From Rutstroemia sp. NJR-2017a BVV2 (Eukaryota > Ascomycota > Leotiomycetes > Helotiales > Rutstroemiaceae): a stretch of 64,000 nucleotides of DNA. The position numbers and the translations under genes were made by a program. This document shows, one piece after another, positions 31,205-43,649 of the stretch. The stretch is taken from the NCBI GenBank assembly GCA_002946415.1, contig NJPS01000067.1, forward strand, positions 248,001-312,000, written 5' to 3'. Every line of letters begins with the position of its first letter. Within the stretch, counting starts at the first letter, position 1. The notes under the pieces were generated by a model, which was given only the letters and a program-made list of their open reading frames with translations, did not search any database and was not told the origin of the DNA.

Positions 31205-32710
31205 CTATCCCCTCCGCAATGCTTCAGTCCTTACTTCTTCCACCCAATCAATTATCCACCAGTGCGAAGTCGGGAAATCCCCATAACCCTGCCCACCATC
31301 ACCCAAGTCCCGTCTCGCCATATACGCCTCCCGAAAATCCACCCCCCATTTCCTTATCTTCTCCTCTAGCACCTTTCCACGCGCAGCACACGCCGGCAGA
31401 CTCCGCACATACGCCAGATCGACCTGCACCCAGAGCCATCTCAGGACCGCCGCTTCTTCTTCCGCGACAAGCCATCTCATGTAGCAGGAGTTCATTGCCG
31501 CATATTCCTTGCTATACAAGTCATCGAGCCGTGCGATATTTTGGTCAGCGTAGCGGATGCGTTGTTCTAGACGTCGAAACGGATCGGTTCTGGCATCGAC
31601 GTCGAATTGAGCCATCTGACGCCGTTCTTCGATGTGTTTATGTTTTTCCTTCTCTGCTTCGCGAATCGCTACAACGGTTGCGCGGACCTGTGATTCTGCG
31701 AAGCAGAAGCGCTCATATGTAGCATTGGCTTTGTCGGAGGCTTCGGGATAGCGTGTTGTGACACGTTTATGGCTATTACTGCCGGGGATGGGAATCACTC
31801 TCCGGTCCATGTTATAATATTCGCCTCCCAGGGTCCGGAGCCATTGTGGTGTTGGAGCTCGGCCTCTGGCTAATCGTTCTTTAAGGCTTTCTGGGGGACC
31901 TGTCTTTACACTTAGTTTGTACGCTGGACATATCTTGTCATTCTCGATCATCAGGCTGTCGAGCCACGCTTCTATGCATGGTCTTCCAAAAATATGACCA
32001 CAGCTTAACATAACTGGTGATTGACAAGTCCGTGGCTTGTTTGAATTGTACACGTTGAAGCACAGTAGGCAATACGGTTTGCATTGTGGAAGTGTGGGAG
32101 CATGAACTGGTATCATGTGAACGTAACGTTCCGATGGAAACTCATTTTCCCTTTCGGCATCGGCGCGAGAAAATACTTCAGCAGCCTCATTCAGCGCAGC
32201 ATAGTGTTCGAAGACGGCTCGGAGTTGCAGAACCAATACTCTGCAATCACGAGATGGTGTCTCGCCACGATTCACCTGCGCCCAGAATCGGCGGCTTAGG
32301 CTTGTGACAATCAAACGAAGCACTATGGAATCCTCTCGTGACAGCCAAGCCCCGCTAACCCACGTGCCTAGCCAGCACTCATAGTCGACCATGTTCTTGC
32401 TGAGGTTGATGAGGTCTAGTGTGGTGGTAGGCTGGAGAAACAGAACGCGAGCTCGAAATTCCATCGATAAATGAATATCGTCAGCATATGATACTTGCTG
32501 GCCGACGTAAACGTACGATTCGGATTGTTTTTCGAGGGACAGCGAGCTACGCGGATCGGGCAACATCATACATGCAGGACAAAAGTCGGGCGAGAAAATG
32601 TCCACCTGTTCAACTTCGAGGCAAATGGGACCTGTTCGCCGACAACGTTCCCGCTTCTTCTCCCCAGAATGCGCACATTCAGCGTACTTCACAGTATACG
32701 TGAAGCACAT
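31205..32710 (-). CDS. RING-type zinc finger protein (degenerate RING)
   Basis: Single-exon gene of 501 aa from ATG 32710 (MCFTYTVKYAECAHSG); the frame is open further upstream but without an ATG. The N-terminus has a Cys/His cluster, MCFTYTVKYAEC, a Cys-rich KRERCRRTGPIC, then FCPACM, as in the RING protein at 47290-48600. A central RING runs CLLCF, then CQSPVMLSCGHIFGRPCIEAW, then KICPAY. The final zinc-ligand Cys of the CPxC pair is replaced by Tyr, so the second zinc site may be weakened. The C-terminal 200 residues are helical and Arg/Glu/Ala-rich, probably a coiled coil. Relatives act as ubiquitin ligases, but activity is uncertain here. It looks like an expanded, lineage-specific family. 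Confidence 0.75.
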   Translation of the reverse strand: MCFTYTVKYAECAHSGEKKRERCRRTGPICLEVEQVDIFSPDFCPACMMLPDPRSSLSLEKQSESYVYVGQQVSYADDIHLSMEFRARVLFLQPTTTLDLINLSKNMVDYECWLGTWVSGAWLSREDSIVLRLIVTSLSRRFWAQVNRGETPSRDCRVLVLQLRAVFEHYAALNEAAEVFSRADAERENEFPSERYVHMIPVHAPTLPQCKPYCLLCFNVYNSNKPRTCQSPVMLSCGHIFGRPCIEAWLDSLMIENDKICPAYKLSVKTGPPESLKERLARGRAPTPQWLRTLGGEYYNMDRRVIPIPGSNSHKRVTTRYPEASDKANATYERFCFAESQVRATVVAIREAEKEKHKHIEERRQMAQFDVDARTDPFRRLEQRIRYADQNIARLDDLYSKEYAAMNSCYMRWLVAEEEAAVLRWLWVQVDLAYVRSLPACAARGKVLEEKIRKWGVDFREAYMARRDLGDGGQGYGDFPTSHWWIIDWVEEVRTEALRRG

Positions 32711-33500
32711 ATCGATGATCGCTCCACCCGAAGTGACCGTCCTCGTTTGTTTGAGTGCGGAAGACGCCGGTTGAACAGTTGTAGCCACACTGATCAAGTT
32801 TACCAGCCTGCAAATCTAATAAATGAAGATCTTGTGAATGAAGATATATAATCTGTGGTGCAGAGAGTGGGTGTGACGAGTTGCTGAGCTGCCAGCCGAA
32901 GAGAAGCGAATAGAATTCGGTGGTTGTTCGAAAGTAGAGAGCTGGTCAAGGTCAATAATCCGTAAAGCATGTAGCTGTGATACTCACGTGTTCCTGGTAG
33001 CCAGAAATGATATTTGGTGATAGCTCACGAAGAACGAATCTTGAGGTTCGGGGGAAGATTTGACTGCAACTATGGTGATAAAATGGTGATAAGATGGTTG
33101 TGTTTGTTGTTGCAAGGTCAACTACCAGCAAACAGCAGAGCGAGCTTGATAGGTAGAACTTAGTAATTGAGATGCAATCACGTGAGTTGTATTCACAGCT
33201 ACCTAGGTACTTTCTGTAAATGAGACACCTCAACAAAAGCCGATAAGCAACCGCAATTTTTAGAATAGAACTCTATGCCCGTGACATGAATCTGGCCGTC
33301 ATAGCCATTTGGAACCCAAAACGAAGAACCGACTCTGACAGGTCTGATGCCCCAAAATTGCTCTTCCGCAAGTATCTTTTCATTTCATGAAACTTCTTGG
33401 TCCACCCCCCCCAAAGTGTGCTTTATTTTCGTGCCATCGTGATTGTTCGTGAAGTTTGCAGCTTGAAGTTTGAAGCTTGAAGCTACGAAGAAAATGAGAG
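32711..33500. other. Intergenic region
   Basis: Promoter and leader of the RING gene plus the 3' region of the C2H2 gene. A possible leader intron with an acceptor near 32812 was noticed but not established. A run of eight C lies near 33405-33412. Nothing else is seen. Confidence 0.4.
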
Positions 33501-34231
33501 TCATGTCTGGGCCGTCAAATGAGAAGGATGTAAGAAAAGATCGGAGGTATCCAAGGCTGGGTCAATGAAGCCCTGGTATGAAAAGCCATGATACCCTCCC
33601 GAGTCCCCATGAAGATGTGCATCAAGAGAACTCGAATGTGCGCCTGCCAGTTGCTCATCGTGCTGTCGTAGCAGGGGATCCAATGTAGATTGCATCTCGG
33701 GTGATTCCTGGGCTTGATCTTGCTTGGAAGGTATTTGGGTATTTGTTTTTTGCGTGTTCGTCGACACTACGATGGTATCGCCAAAGGAATCAACGTGGCT
33801 GTCAACATCTGGGGACGATGACTGCGCAGGGGCCTGTTGGCGTCTCGGATTCTCGAGTCGATGGAAGGACTTTTCATGACGTATGACGACATCCCTAAAT
33901 CACAATCAGCCGTTCTGCCATGCTAGTATAGTTATAGTGGTATCGTCAGATGGACCCTACTTTCGCGCGTATCGTCGACCGCATAATCTGCAAGGAAAAG
34001 GCTTTTCGTGGGTGTCTAGAAAAGCCGAGTCGTATCAGCAGAGGGCACAACGACCAAGCAAGGAGCATGTTTTGACATTTACTTACGACCACGTTCATGC
34101 CTTGAACAATGCTCGCTCCTCTTGAAGATCCGCGAGCAGATTGAGCAGGTGTAGGTACGTGGCGTCTTCTGGACCCTCGTAGGTCTACTCGCGGTATCGC
34201 GTTGTCTGGTATCCATTGTTCTATTCTGCAT
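33501..34231 (-). CDS. C2H2 zinc-finger transcription factor
   Basis: Three exons, 34087-34231, 33961-34015 and 33501-33894, give 197 aa. The start is the first ATG (MQNRTMD, 34231); a second Met at 34216 is possible. There are two fingers in tandem: YTCSICSRIFKRSEHCSRH, a GHTHEKPFPC linker close to the TGEKPF consensus, and CRLCGRRYARKDVVIRHEKSFH (C-x2-C-x12-H-x4-H). Finger 1 is of the FKRSEH type found in Msn2/Adr1-like fungal regulators. Intron 1 falls just after finger 1 and intron 2 splits finger 2. The tail is Gln/Ser/His-rich, probably disordered, ending SHLTAQT. It should be a nuclear DNA-binding protein. At 197 aa it is short, so an upstream coding exon (the minus strand is open to 34294) is possible. 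Confidence 0.82.
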
Positions 34232-35016
34232 CGATGACTCCGACTGTGTGAGGTTGTGGAGTCGGTTGTTTTTTTTTCCACTCACGACGACCACGGCGAC
34301 AGAGCGGGGTAATAAATAGCGATATCACAAGTGAATAAAGATTGCGATGTAATTTCGATAAAGTGAATAAGTCTAATGAGAGAACGACCGCAATACGTAT
34401 GTTTCTAGCAGTGCAGACTAAGGTTGAGGATATCCCGTACAATGAGGATCGGTCGGTAGGTCTGATACGGCTGCAGTCCACGGTACGAGTAACGAGTAGC
34501 GAGTTAAGGTTACGAGCAACGAACGAGTGCACAAACAGACTCACACAGAGAGAACCTTAGCGGGGTAACTCGCGCTAAGCCGGATGAGGATGGAGGTTAA
34601 TCAGAAAAGCCGAGACCAATATTTACCAGAATTAGCAGAACCTGCCGAATTTACCACAATTACCACAATTGCCATCGACAAAACCTATATTTTGCCAGCC
34701 ATTTACGATATGCAATATCGAAAAGAATACTTATACGCACAAGCGGGCGAGCGAGCAAAGGACTGGTGGAAGTATTTGAGCGCAGTTGAGTTGAGGCCGC
34801 CGATGATCTTGACGTAACCTACGAAAGTAGTGCTCAGAACAACGGCTAACATTAGCACCCTACAAGCATGGCCAAGCTAGCCTACCATCTACTGCAGAGG
34901 ACTCACCAGTTACCATTCATTCATTCATTCACCACCAGCATTTAGAAACTCGACCCGGCAGATTAGCCTTACCCACCCGCCACCCATATTTCTACCCAGA
35001 CAGGCCTACACAACGT

Positions 35017-35066
35017 ACACAGATATACACAGACACAGATATACACAGACACAGATATACACACAG
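35017..35066. repeat. Tandem repeat, 16-bp unit x3
   Basis: ACACAGATATACACAG occurs twice exactly and a third time with a 2-bp insertion. Confidence 0.9.
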
Positions 35067-35455
35067 ACCAGAAAGCAGACGGACTACGGATTAGACACGG
35101 AAAAGAAAACCCCCTTCTAGAAGCGTATCATCCCACAAAGGACAAAGGGCCGGTCACCGCTTGACCGAAATCACGAGTCGCACAACATCTCAACGCTTCC
35201 ACTTCCCAGCCTCATTGTTCATCCGGTAAACGGCTGGCGCAACTCCGGTCCTATATCGGTCGGCTCGGAGCCGCATGAACCTCTCGCCAAGCATCTTCGT
35301 CGTTTGGACTTTGACAGAGTTTGGTTATCGATGAGTAAATTCAAAGGACAGCGGATTTTGGTTGAGTGCGATGAGCTGCTGGTGTTTCCAACTCACTTCT
35401 CAATAAGGTCAACTGCTGGATGGCTGTTGTGAGAGTGGAGACACCCGAGGTATGC

Positions 35456-35504
35456 TTGCGACAAGGTAGGATTGCGACAAGGTAGGATTGCGACAACAAG
35501 GTAG
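35456..35504. repeat. Tandem repeat, 16-bp unit x3
   Basis: TTGCGACAAGGTAGGA occurs twice exactly and a third time as TTGCGACAACAAGGTAG. Confidence 0.9.
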
Positions 35505-35712
35505 TCTTACCTCTGTCCCACTGCGACCCCGTTAAGAATTCACCGCCAGGACCCCTTTGATAGCAATCCTAAGGTACATTTCTCTAGATGTCTTTCCTGC
35601 ATGCACATATCCACTATGCAGCGTCGGCTTTACTATCTCTTGCGTACTCAAACAAGCAGTACTTGGCAGTCCCACCTAACGATGCTTGATATCTAAATTT
35701 TCAACGTCTCCC

Positions 35713-35722
35713 TATATAAATA
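35713..35722 (+). promoter_or_regulatory. TATA box of the SMP-30-like gene
   Basis: TATATAAATA lies 95 bp upstream of the ATG at 35808. Confidence 0.55.
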
Positions 35723-35807
35723 GGTCCAGTATTTCGTAGACCTCATCCATTCTTTTTGGTAAACGGTAACGTAGACACAAGAATTCGTACTGGTACCGGT
35801 CGTGAAC

Positions 35808-37000
35808 ATGTTTACCAAATCTGTGGTTTCGCTCATCAGCGTTGCAGCTAGTACTCTAGCCCAAGAACAAATCTATGTACGTTTAAGATTGACCCCATCC
35901 TTCAATTTTTTCATATGAAAATCATATGACCAAAAGCTGATTACATCTAGACCTACACTCCTACCACCTTTTCAACCCTAGATCTATACAACGTGACCAA
36001 CGTTGCGCCTTTCCAAGTCTACAATGATGCATTCAAGACCGTCCTTGGATCTTCTCCTACACTTACCAATATCCTGAACTCCTCCAACTCCTCCTTCCCT
36101 CAATTCCATGAAGCAGGAATCTTCTTTTCAGAAACCGTCCTCTTTGTCACAAGCAATCAATACACCATCTCCAACTCTCCATCTACAAACAACAAAGCCA
36201 TCTCAATAACACGACTCGATCTCAAAAATGGCTCATGGACCCCAACCATCATTACCCCCCAAGGTACCATCACCCTCGCCAACGGCGGCACCAAATACAA
36301 AGATGGCCTCGTCTTCTGTGACCAAGGCTCTCTCTCCGCTCCTGGCGGTCTCGTCTACATGAACGCCACTGCCCCATACGAGACCAAGTCCCTAATCAAC
36401 AACTACTACGGCCTGGAATTCAACTCCCCCAACGACGTATTCGCCACCAGTGACGGCGCCCTCTGGTTCACCGACCCCTCGTACGGCTCCTGGCAAGGCA
36501 TCCGCCCCGCCCCGCAACTCCCCACCCAAATCTACCGCTACGTACCCGAAACCAACGACCTCCGCGTCGTAGCCGACGGGCTCCTCGAACCCAACGGCAT
36601 CACCTTTAGCCCGGATGAGAAAACTGCCTATATCACCGACGGTGCGGGCAATTCCACTGCGCGCACGGCGCCCAGAACCATCTACGCGTATGATGTTGTG
36701 ACGAAAGCGGGACAGCCGTTCTTGGCGAATAAACATACGTTTGCGGTTGTGCAAACGGGGTTGCCGGATGGGATTAAGACGGATAAGGCGGGGAATGTGT
36801 ATGCGGGGTGTGGCGATGGGGTGAATGTGTGGAGTGAGGGGGGGTTGTTTTTGGGGAAGATTTTCGTGCAGGGAGGGGCGGCGAATTTTATTTTGGGGAC
36901 GGATGAGGGTGGGAAGAGGGAGCAGGTTTGGTTGTTGAGTGAGGAGAAGCTTTGGTTGGCGCAGTTGGCGACGGTGAATGGGATGGGGAGAGTGAGGTAG
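35808..37000 (+). CDS. Secreted SMP-30/gluconolactonase-like beta-propeller
   Basis: Two exons, 35808-35876 and 35951-37000, give 372 aa. A signal peptide (MFTKSVVSLISVAASTLAQ) is encoded mostly by exon 1. The rest is a six-bladed beta-propeller of the SMP-30/gluconolactonase/lactonohydrolase family. Visible family motifs are FHEAGIFF near the start (metal-ligand Glu), LEFNSPNDVFATSDGALWFTD (ligand Asn), LLEPNGITFSPDEKTAYITD (ligand Asn/Asp) and GLPDGIKTDKAGNVYAG (ligand Asp). Members hydrolyse sugar or aldonate lactones with a divalent metal, and fungal relatives are secreted. The presence of the expected ligand residues suggests an active enzyme. Exact substrate unknown. Confidence 0.88.
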
Positions 37001-39373
37001 GGGGTGTGGTGTTGGGATTGATGATACGATGTATATAGGTAAGGGAGGGAGTATATAGAAATCGCGGATATCAAAAGTTCTCATGTTGTTCAAAAAGTAC
37101 TAGACTTGCTTAATTTATGTACAGATATAAAATCAATCTTATATACCTTCTATTTATCCCACCGTCCGCGCCGAAGTATACCTCAACCATAACATGAAAC
37201 ATACTTATACATATACTTAAGAAGTCAACTACCTTACAATGGCAAAGTTATAGCTTTTGGAGTCGCCTATCCATCCATCCATCCATCTAATCATTATCTT
37301 ACTCTACTTTTCCCATACACCGCTCTACTCGCCCTCATATCACGTCACGAAGGAACGAAGGAAGCATAGTGGGACGGGATGGAATGTGGGGTGGGGAACA
37401 CATCCTACATCAAACCCCTTCGATGACCCCTCTCTACTTACCCCTCCATCTATCTCTCTATCTCTCTCACTTATCAACAGCTACCCCACGAACCGGCGGG
37501 GTAATCGCAAGATAGATGTACTCGTATAACGGAGATCGGATGGGAATATCCGATATCAAATCAGATCAAATATCCCCACATCCTGGTAAATAGCTTTTTG
37601 CTTTCGTGCAGGCTAGTGATTGATGAAGCTGCTAAGTTATTGATAGTTAGATGCTACAGGATAAGTTAGATCGTCGTGTTTGCTTTTCGCGTATACAAGC
37701 AAGAAAGCAAGAAAGCAAGCAAGCAAGCAAGCAGTCCTCCCCCGAAATAACTACCCAACTAACTAACTCCCAATTCCTACGCGCCAGCTTACTCGGCGTC
37801 GTCCGTCTGTATACCACGTCAGCGCAGTGTCGTCTGCTTAATACCAAGACCGCACTCCCCATCCCATCCACCTTCTCGGATCTTGACCAAAACGCAAGAA
37901 GAATCCGCCCGCGAGAAGCTCTTGTATTGTATTTAGGGATGAGGTAGTGAGTTACTGCATACATTGGTATGGGTATGAATTTTCGTGCTTGAGGAGTGTG
38001 CAGTACAGTAGTTCACACGGCGTTCTAGCCCGCTGGATGGACAGAAGAGGAGATTCTCCATCTTCTTCCTAAAAAAACAGATATCTCGACACCTTCAAGA
38101 TGAGAACCCATTACCGAACAAGCACTCTTACATTTTTTCGACCTCGAGACAGAGATCGATATCTGCACATATCATATATCACACCTCACTTGCAACCGCA
38201 ACTTCATCGCAATCTAGATTATTTCTTCTTCTGTATAAGATACCCCCGGGTATACAAACTCGAACTTCTATTCTCCATACCGCTAGTATATATAGGATGG
38301 AGTGAAGGATAGCTATCAGGTTATCTATGTCAGAGATGTTCTTGAAATAACAGAGGAGGAACCAAATACTTAGCGATTCTCCTCTCCTCTCTAGTCTCTA
38401 TATCATCACACCAATTTCTTATCTCCCAACCTTTTCCCCCCCCCCCCTGCTTTTATAGAAACTCGAAACCATCACCCAACAGGCAACTACTGATTCAGTC
38501 ACTCATCTATCTATAGCCATCCTATCTAACCATCTCTTCCACAAACGAACAGCCAACAGGAAACCACTTCCACAGCTCACGACATCATATCCTTATCCAG
38601 CTCAGCTCGCCCCTTAACCCCCACTCACTTCTTAACCTCTCCAGTACGAAAGTACACCACGGGAAACTCAGAGACCTGCCTATACTATTTGATGTATTAC
38701 TCGACTCATCATCTATATACGCATACACATATGCAGTACCAAGGTATAAATCACATCTCAGACAAGTTTCATCAAGAGGGACAAACGTTCAGTAGATGAC
38801 ATTATAATTGCATCCATCATCTCCACCTCATCTACCTTCGGACTGAGTCTACATCCCCATCAATCCTATCTGCCATCTAATGCTCACTCGCACTGAAAAA
38901 AGACCACGAACAAGATCCAGATCAAGACCAAGACAAAACCCTGCTCCTGCTCATCTAGTTCTATCTATATTGCGCAAGCCATCCTGATCATCACCCTCAT
39001 CACCCAAAAACTCAGATCACATAAAGAAACCAAAGGAGAAAAACAAACATCCCAACCACCCGTCTATAGTTATTCGCATAAACGCCCTTCCCTTCCTGCC
39101 ATCCAGCAGATTCTTTTTATAACTGACCTCCCTTTCCATTACCCTTCCATTCGTTTCCAACCACAACGTTCCGTTCCGTTGCACGAGTGAAGAAAAACAA
39201 AAAACAAAACATAATCCACTGCGTTCTACCTGATGGTTGTCGTGTATGTGGGAAGCCATATATGCAAGAAGCAGAGACAAAGAAAACAAGCAATACTGTC
39301 TTCATATATGTATAAGTATTGATTTATCGTGATGTGTGTTGTTGTGTCGTGGTGGTAAAAGTGGGTATCGAAT
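37001..39373. other. Long convergent intergenic region
   Basis: 2.4 kb between the ends of the SMP-30-like gene and elongation factor 3. It holds microsatellites (TCCA near 37266-37290, AAGC/AAAG at 37696-37732, TATC near 37447-37470), a 12-C run at 38436-38447 and long pyrimidine-rich plus-strand stretches (38380-38650). No gene is supported on either strand. Part of 39000-39373 is presumably the 3' untranslated region of elongation factor 3. Confidence 0.5.
37696..37732. repeat. AAGC/AAAG microsatellite
   Basis: About nine AAGC-like 4-bp units in a row. Confidence 0.85.
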
Positions 39374-42300
39374 CTATTCCTCGTCGTCGGTGTCTGGGGG
39401 GTGAGGAGTTCCCTTGGGTGAATTGAGCCTGTTGCAGTCAATGTTAGTATATATACTAGAATTATATGGTGAATGAAAATATGCAGATCAACTAACCATT
39501 CAATGTGTCTCAATCTTCTTCTAACATCGGCCTCCTTCAATTCCTTCTTGGTCTTCTTCTTCTTCTTCTTGGCCTTGAAGGACATGTCTCCTCCATTATC
39601 CTCTGCACCACTGTTGACAGCACTGGTGTTTGCACTGGTAACAGCAGAGGCGATGCTGCTGTTGAATCCACTTCCTGGACGGCTAGCATCTTCGAATCGA
39701 TCGGCCGCAACTGCAAGGTGTCCCTTATGTGTAACACGACCATCTGCGACGTACCATTGTTCTGGGCAAAGAGCACCAACGAACTCTTCGTTGTGGGAAA
39801 TCATGACGACACCTCCCTTGTAATCACGAATGGCGACAGCAAGACCTCCAAGAGAATCACGGTCCAAGAAATTGGTAGGCTCGTCAAGAACCAAAAGATG
39901 CGGGTTGTTCCACATAGCTCCGGCCAACACGACCTTAACCTTTTGTCCTCCGGAGAGACCAGAGATCTCATTGTGATTTGCAATTTCTGGGTCAAGTCCG
40001 AGATCCTCGAAATGCTTGGAGATGACCTTTGGTGAAAGTTCACGGAAACCAAGACCTTCACGAGATGCCTCATGATCATCGAACTCCTGGATCAACTTGT
40101 TGAAGCCGAGTTCGATCAAGGTCTCCCGAGAAATTTGAGAGTTGTACTTGGGCAGAAGACCAATCCACTTAACTTCATACTGGAAACTCTTCTTCCACTT
40201 TTGACGACCCATGATGGCTTCAATGCGACGTCCACCTGATCCGTCACCGAGATCCACAAGTTTCTCCATCTGAGCCTTGTCTTCATCAGACAAGATACGG
40301 GTTTGCTTCATGTGGACTTCTCGATCATCACCATTGGCATAACGCCATTGGAGATATTGGTTAGGAGTCTTCTCCAAATGCATTTCAACGTGCTCCAATG
40401 CGTGTTGCTTGATGTATCCAATACGCAAGTTAGGATGCTTCTCCACACGACCAGTGGTGGGAATGGTTTCACCAGTAAGAAGCTTGATCAAGGTTGATTT
40501 ACCAGCTCCATTACCACCAATGATTGCAGTTCTAGATGACAGTGACAATTGACAGGAGACGTCATAGAGGGATGGTTTTGAGGCGCCAGGGTAGGTGTAT
40601 GAGCAGTTGGTCATTCTGAGGATGGATCTGGTGTTGGACTTGACACCAGTAAGGATACCAGGAGCGGGGAACTTGAATTGAACCAAAGAGGCAGACAGTG
40701 TGTAATAACTCTTTGCTTCAGGCTTTTGCTTCACGAAAGCAGCAAGGTTACCCTTGTAGCAGGCAAGCTTCTTTCCTGGTTCATAATGGTAGATGTCGGT
40801 ACAAACTTCATCCAAGAAACCGGAGTCGTGAGAAACAATCAAACTGGTGATCTCAGTGTGAGACTTCAAGTACTCTTGTAACCACTTAACATTGGCAACA
40901 TCCAAGTGATTGGTCGGCTCGTCGAGGAGAAGGACATCAGCTTTCATCAACATAGCTCTGGCCAAAGCGAGCTTCATTTTCCAACCACCGGATAAAGATC
41001 CAACCTTCTCAGATTGACGACCTTGTGGACCAGCAGTGAAGCCAACCTCACTGAGAACCTCAGAGATACGTTCCTTGCCTTCCTTTGCAATTTCTGGATC
41101 CTTTGCAACGAATTCCAAAATGCTAATGTCAGCATCCTCTCCTTGATTGTGCTCGACAAAGCAAGTTCGGAGCACATCTTGACTAGGGAAACCCTCAAGC
41201 TTGCCGTTGGCGATGGCGCGCATGAGTGTCGACTTTCCAGCACCATTACGACCACAGAGACCATATCTGTGGCCTTTGAGAAGACGCAAGTTGGTGTGAG
41301 ACAGAAGAAGCATACCTCCGTATGCCAAGGAGAAGTCTGTGTTGACGATTTCAATCTCCCCATCATCCTCCTTTACAGGCTGACCAAATTTGCGGTGGTC
41401 TTCATCAACGTAAAATTGTTGAACTGCGTTGCCAGCAGTTTCTGCAGCTCCTGAGTCCTTCATGAGGTGTTCCAAGTATGGGGCGACATTCTTTGAGATA
41501 CGAGCAGTTTGGCGGTGATTAACATCCTCAACAACCATGTTGCAGATATATGGTTTGGCAAGTTTGAAGATTTCCAAATCACCTGCAAGGCCACCAGCCT
41601 TCTTAATTTCAGCTTCGAGGACCTTGGCAACATCTTCAGATTGAACTCTTGCAATAGCACCACTTGCAACGTTTCCGTCATCATCGCTCATTGCCTTATC
41701 GATGACACTCATTGCACGATCAGCCATCTCTCTGACTTCCGGTAGAGAGGCACGATCCTGCACACTCTTGATACCAGGTTTCAGTTTTGGCAAGAAAGTA
41801 CGAGCCTCAACTGGGTCGTGTACCAACTTGGTTAAATTCTCGACGACTACGACAGTCTGTCTGAGGACTTCTTGTGCAGTCGTTGGATCGTTCAGAGATC
41901 GTTCGAGGAGGGGAGTAAGGAGAGCGAGCACTGGAGATGTGACGATAGCGACGAAGGTAGTTTGCGATAGAGCATGAATAGCCTTTTGGAGAGTCTCCTT
42001 GCCGGGTTTCTGCATAGTCGCAATCAAGAGAGGAATTCGAGGAGCAACATCATCGTTGGACAACAAGGTTGTCATGGAGGTCATGGTTGTAACGGCTTGC
42101 TTCTCGACTTCAGCCTTTAAGTCGTGCATACCATTCTCAACAATAGGAATGAGCTGTGCAAGCTTGGTACCCATAGATTCTCTGAGAGTATCTTTGTCGT
42201 TCGCCTCCTCCTTTGTGCTGCCAACGGTCATCTGTGCCTTATCCGCCATCTTTTGTACGAGCTTGAGAGCGGTAGTTGTGCCTTGCCATTTTCCAGTTCG

Positions 42301-42804
42301 TTTTGAGAGATAGCTAATAAGGACTGGGAGAAGACCGACAACAAGGGCTTCGGAGCTCAAGTTACCGAATAGTGCATCGAGAGCATATTGAGCAGCGTCA
42401 CGGACAACTGCACCCTTATCCGCAAGTGCGTCAAGAGCGCAGGGTACCAGACCGCCATCTTGGAGGAGGAAGATAACTTCGGTGATCTTTTGCTTAGGAG
42501 GAAGACGCTCGAAGAGAGCGCCGAGTAAGTTCTGGGCACTTTCTCTTCTTGCACCGCTCTTTTTATCGGATGCAGCCTTTTTGATCTCTGCTAAGATACC
42601 ATAATCCTCCAGACCTCGGAAACCGACGGTGTTCAAAAGTAAGTCGCAGAGGGCATATGAAGCATCGACGGAGGCGGCGGAAGTTTTGGCTTGGAAGATG
42701 TTTTCGAAGATGGAGGTGATTTCGGCTTGTGTTGGCGCAACACCGTCGGATGACTTGGAGATCATGGTGGGCAATTGGCGGGGTGGGGATTCGAGATGTG
42801 GCAT
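39374..42804 (-). CDS. TEF3: Translation elongation factor 3 (eEF3)
   Basis: Two coding exons, 39497-42804 and 39374-39428, give 1,120 aa; the intron is 68 bp near the end. This fungus-specific cytosolic ABC ATPase works on the ribosome E site to release deacylated tRNA in each elongation round. The N-terminus is HEAT-repeat rich (about 40-370). ABC domain 1 has GRNGAGKST near residue 520 and a signature LSGGWKMKLALARAMLMKAD. ABC domain 2 has GGNGAGKST near 765 and LSGGQKVKVVLAGAMWNNP, with the chromodomain-like insertion (WKKSFQYEVKWIGL) between its Walker A and signature. A Lys-rich tail (KAKKKKKKTKKELKE) precedes the end NSPKGTPHPPDTDDEE. The usual length is about 1,045-1,060, so the N-terminus here may start later, for example at Met14 (MISKSSDG), or carry an extra segment. 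It is a single, essential housekeeping gene in relatives. Confidence 0.96.
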
Positions 42805-43649
42805 TCTTATGCCCGGAGATACCTTTTGGAACAGGTAAAATTAATGAGGACAGTATTTCTTCATACAACGATGCTCTTCGAAACCCCTTGGATAGTGGTG
42901 AGAAGGTTGAGAGGTTGAATAAATTCTTTCGGATTTCGAAACGGTGTTCTTTTCAGGTCGAGCGTAGTCGAGCACTGGTCGCAGTCGAATCCGACTGTCA
43001 GATTATTGGAAATTTTGGAGTGGAGATTTTCTGACCAGGCAGATGAGCTTTCAAGAAAGCAGGAGACGAAACAAAAAACCTCAAGATCTTTCTGTATATC
43101 TTGGCCGCGTGTGGCAAAGATGGAGAGAGAAAGGGAGAAAGGTGGTGAAGGGTTAAAGGAGAAGAGATCGAGGGGTCGAGAAAAAAAAGAATATGATAAT
43201 GAAATTTCTGGTATGGACCGTAATCAGTGTTGAGGCTAAGCTGGTTATGGTTAGCTATCACATGAAAATGATCGATAATGCTAAGCCCTACCAAGTTAGC
43301 TTCTGTAAGATGCTTCAAATCCGAATCTGGTCTTTGTCAGATGTCAGTTACACAGCTTCTGGTTGGCCCAGATATACTTAGTTCAGTCCGGACAAGGATT
43401 ACGTAAGTCCGACATACCGATTTTCCCTCACCGGCCCCAATCTCGAAAAAAGTGCCATTCAAGGGTTCCTTATCATTAATTCGGTCCTAGTTAATCGCGA
43501 TGATGCCTTTTTTCTTTTGGTCATAGATTCAATTCCTTTTTTCACCTCCATCTTCCCACCCTTCCGCCCCGATTAATAATTGTATATAATAAATATATCC
43601 TCACAGTTCTCTCTTTCCAACCAGTCCTCCGCATAGACTTTCTTCCATT
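42805..43649. promoter_or_regulatory. Divergent promoter region, eEF3 and DUF1275 genes
   Basis: 845 bp between two divergent start codons. An AT-rich TATATAATAAATATA box (43583-43597) lies about 55 bp upstream of the plus-strand ATG. The eEF3 leader probably covers 42805-43100. No gene is seen. Confidence 0.5.

Larger units (their letters stand above)
34232..35807. other. Intergenic region with 16-bp tandem repeats
   Basis: Divergent region between the C2H2 gene and the SMP-30-like gene. It contains two unrelated arrays of 16-bp units (35017-35066 and 35456-35504) and a TATA box (35713-35722). No gene is supported. Confidence 0.5.

Noticed and set aside
38436..38447. Run of 12 C in the long convergent spacer
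   Set aside because: Simple homopolymer; it could be an assembly length error and has no further meaning visible.
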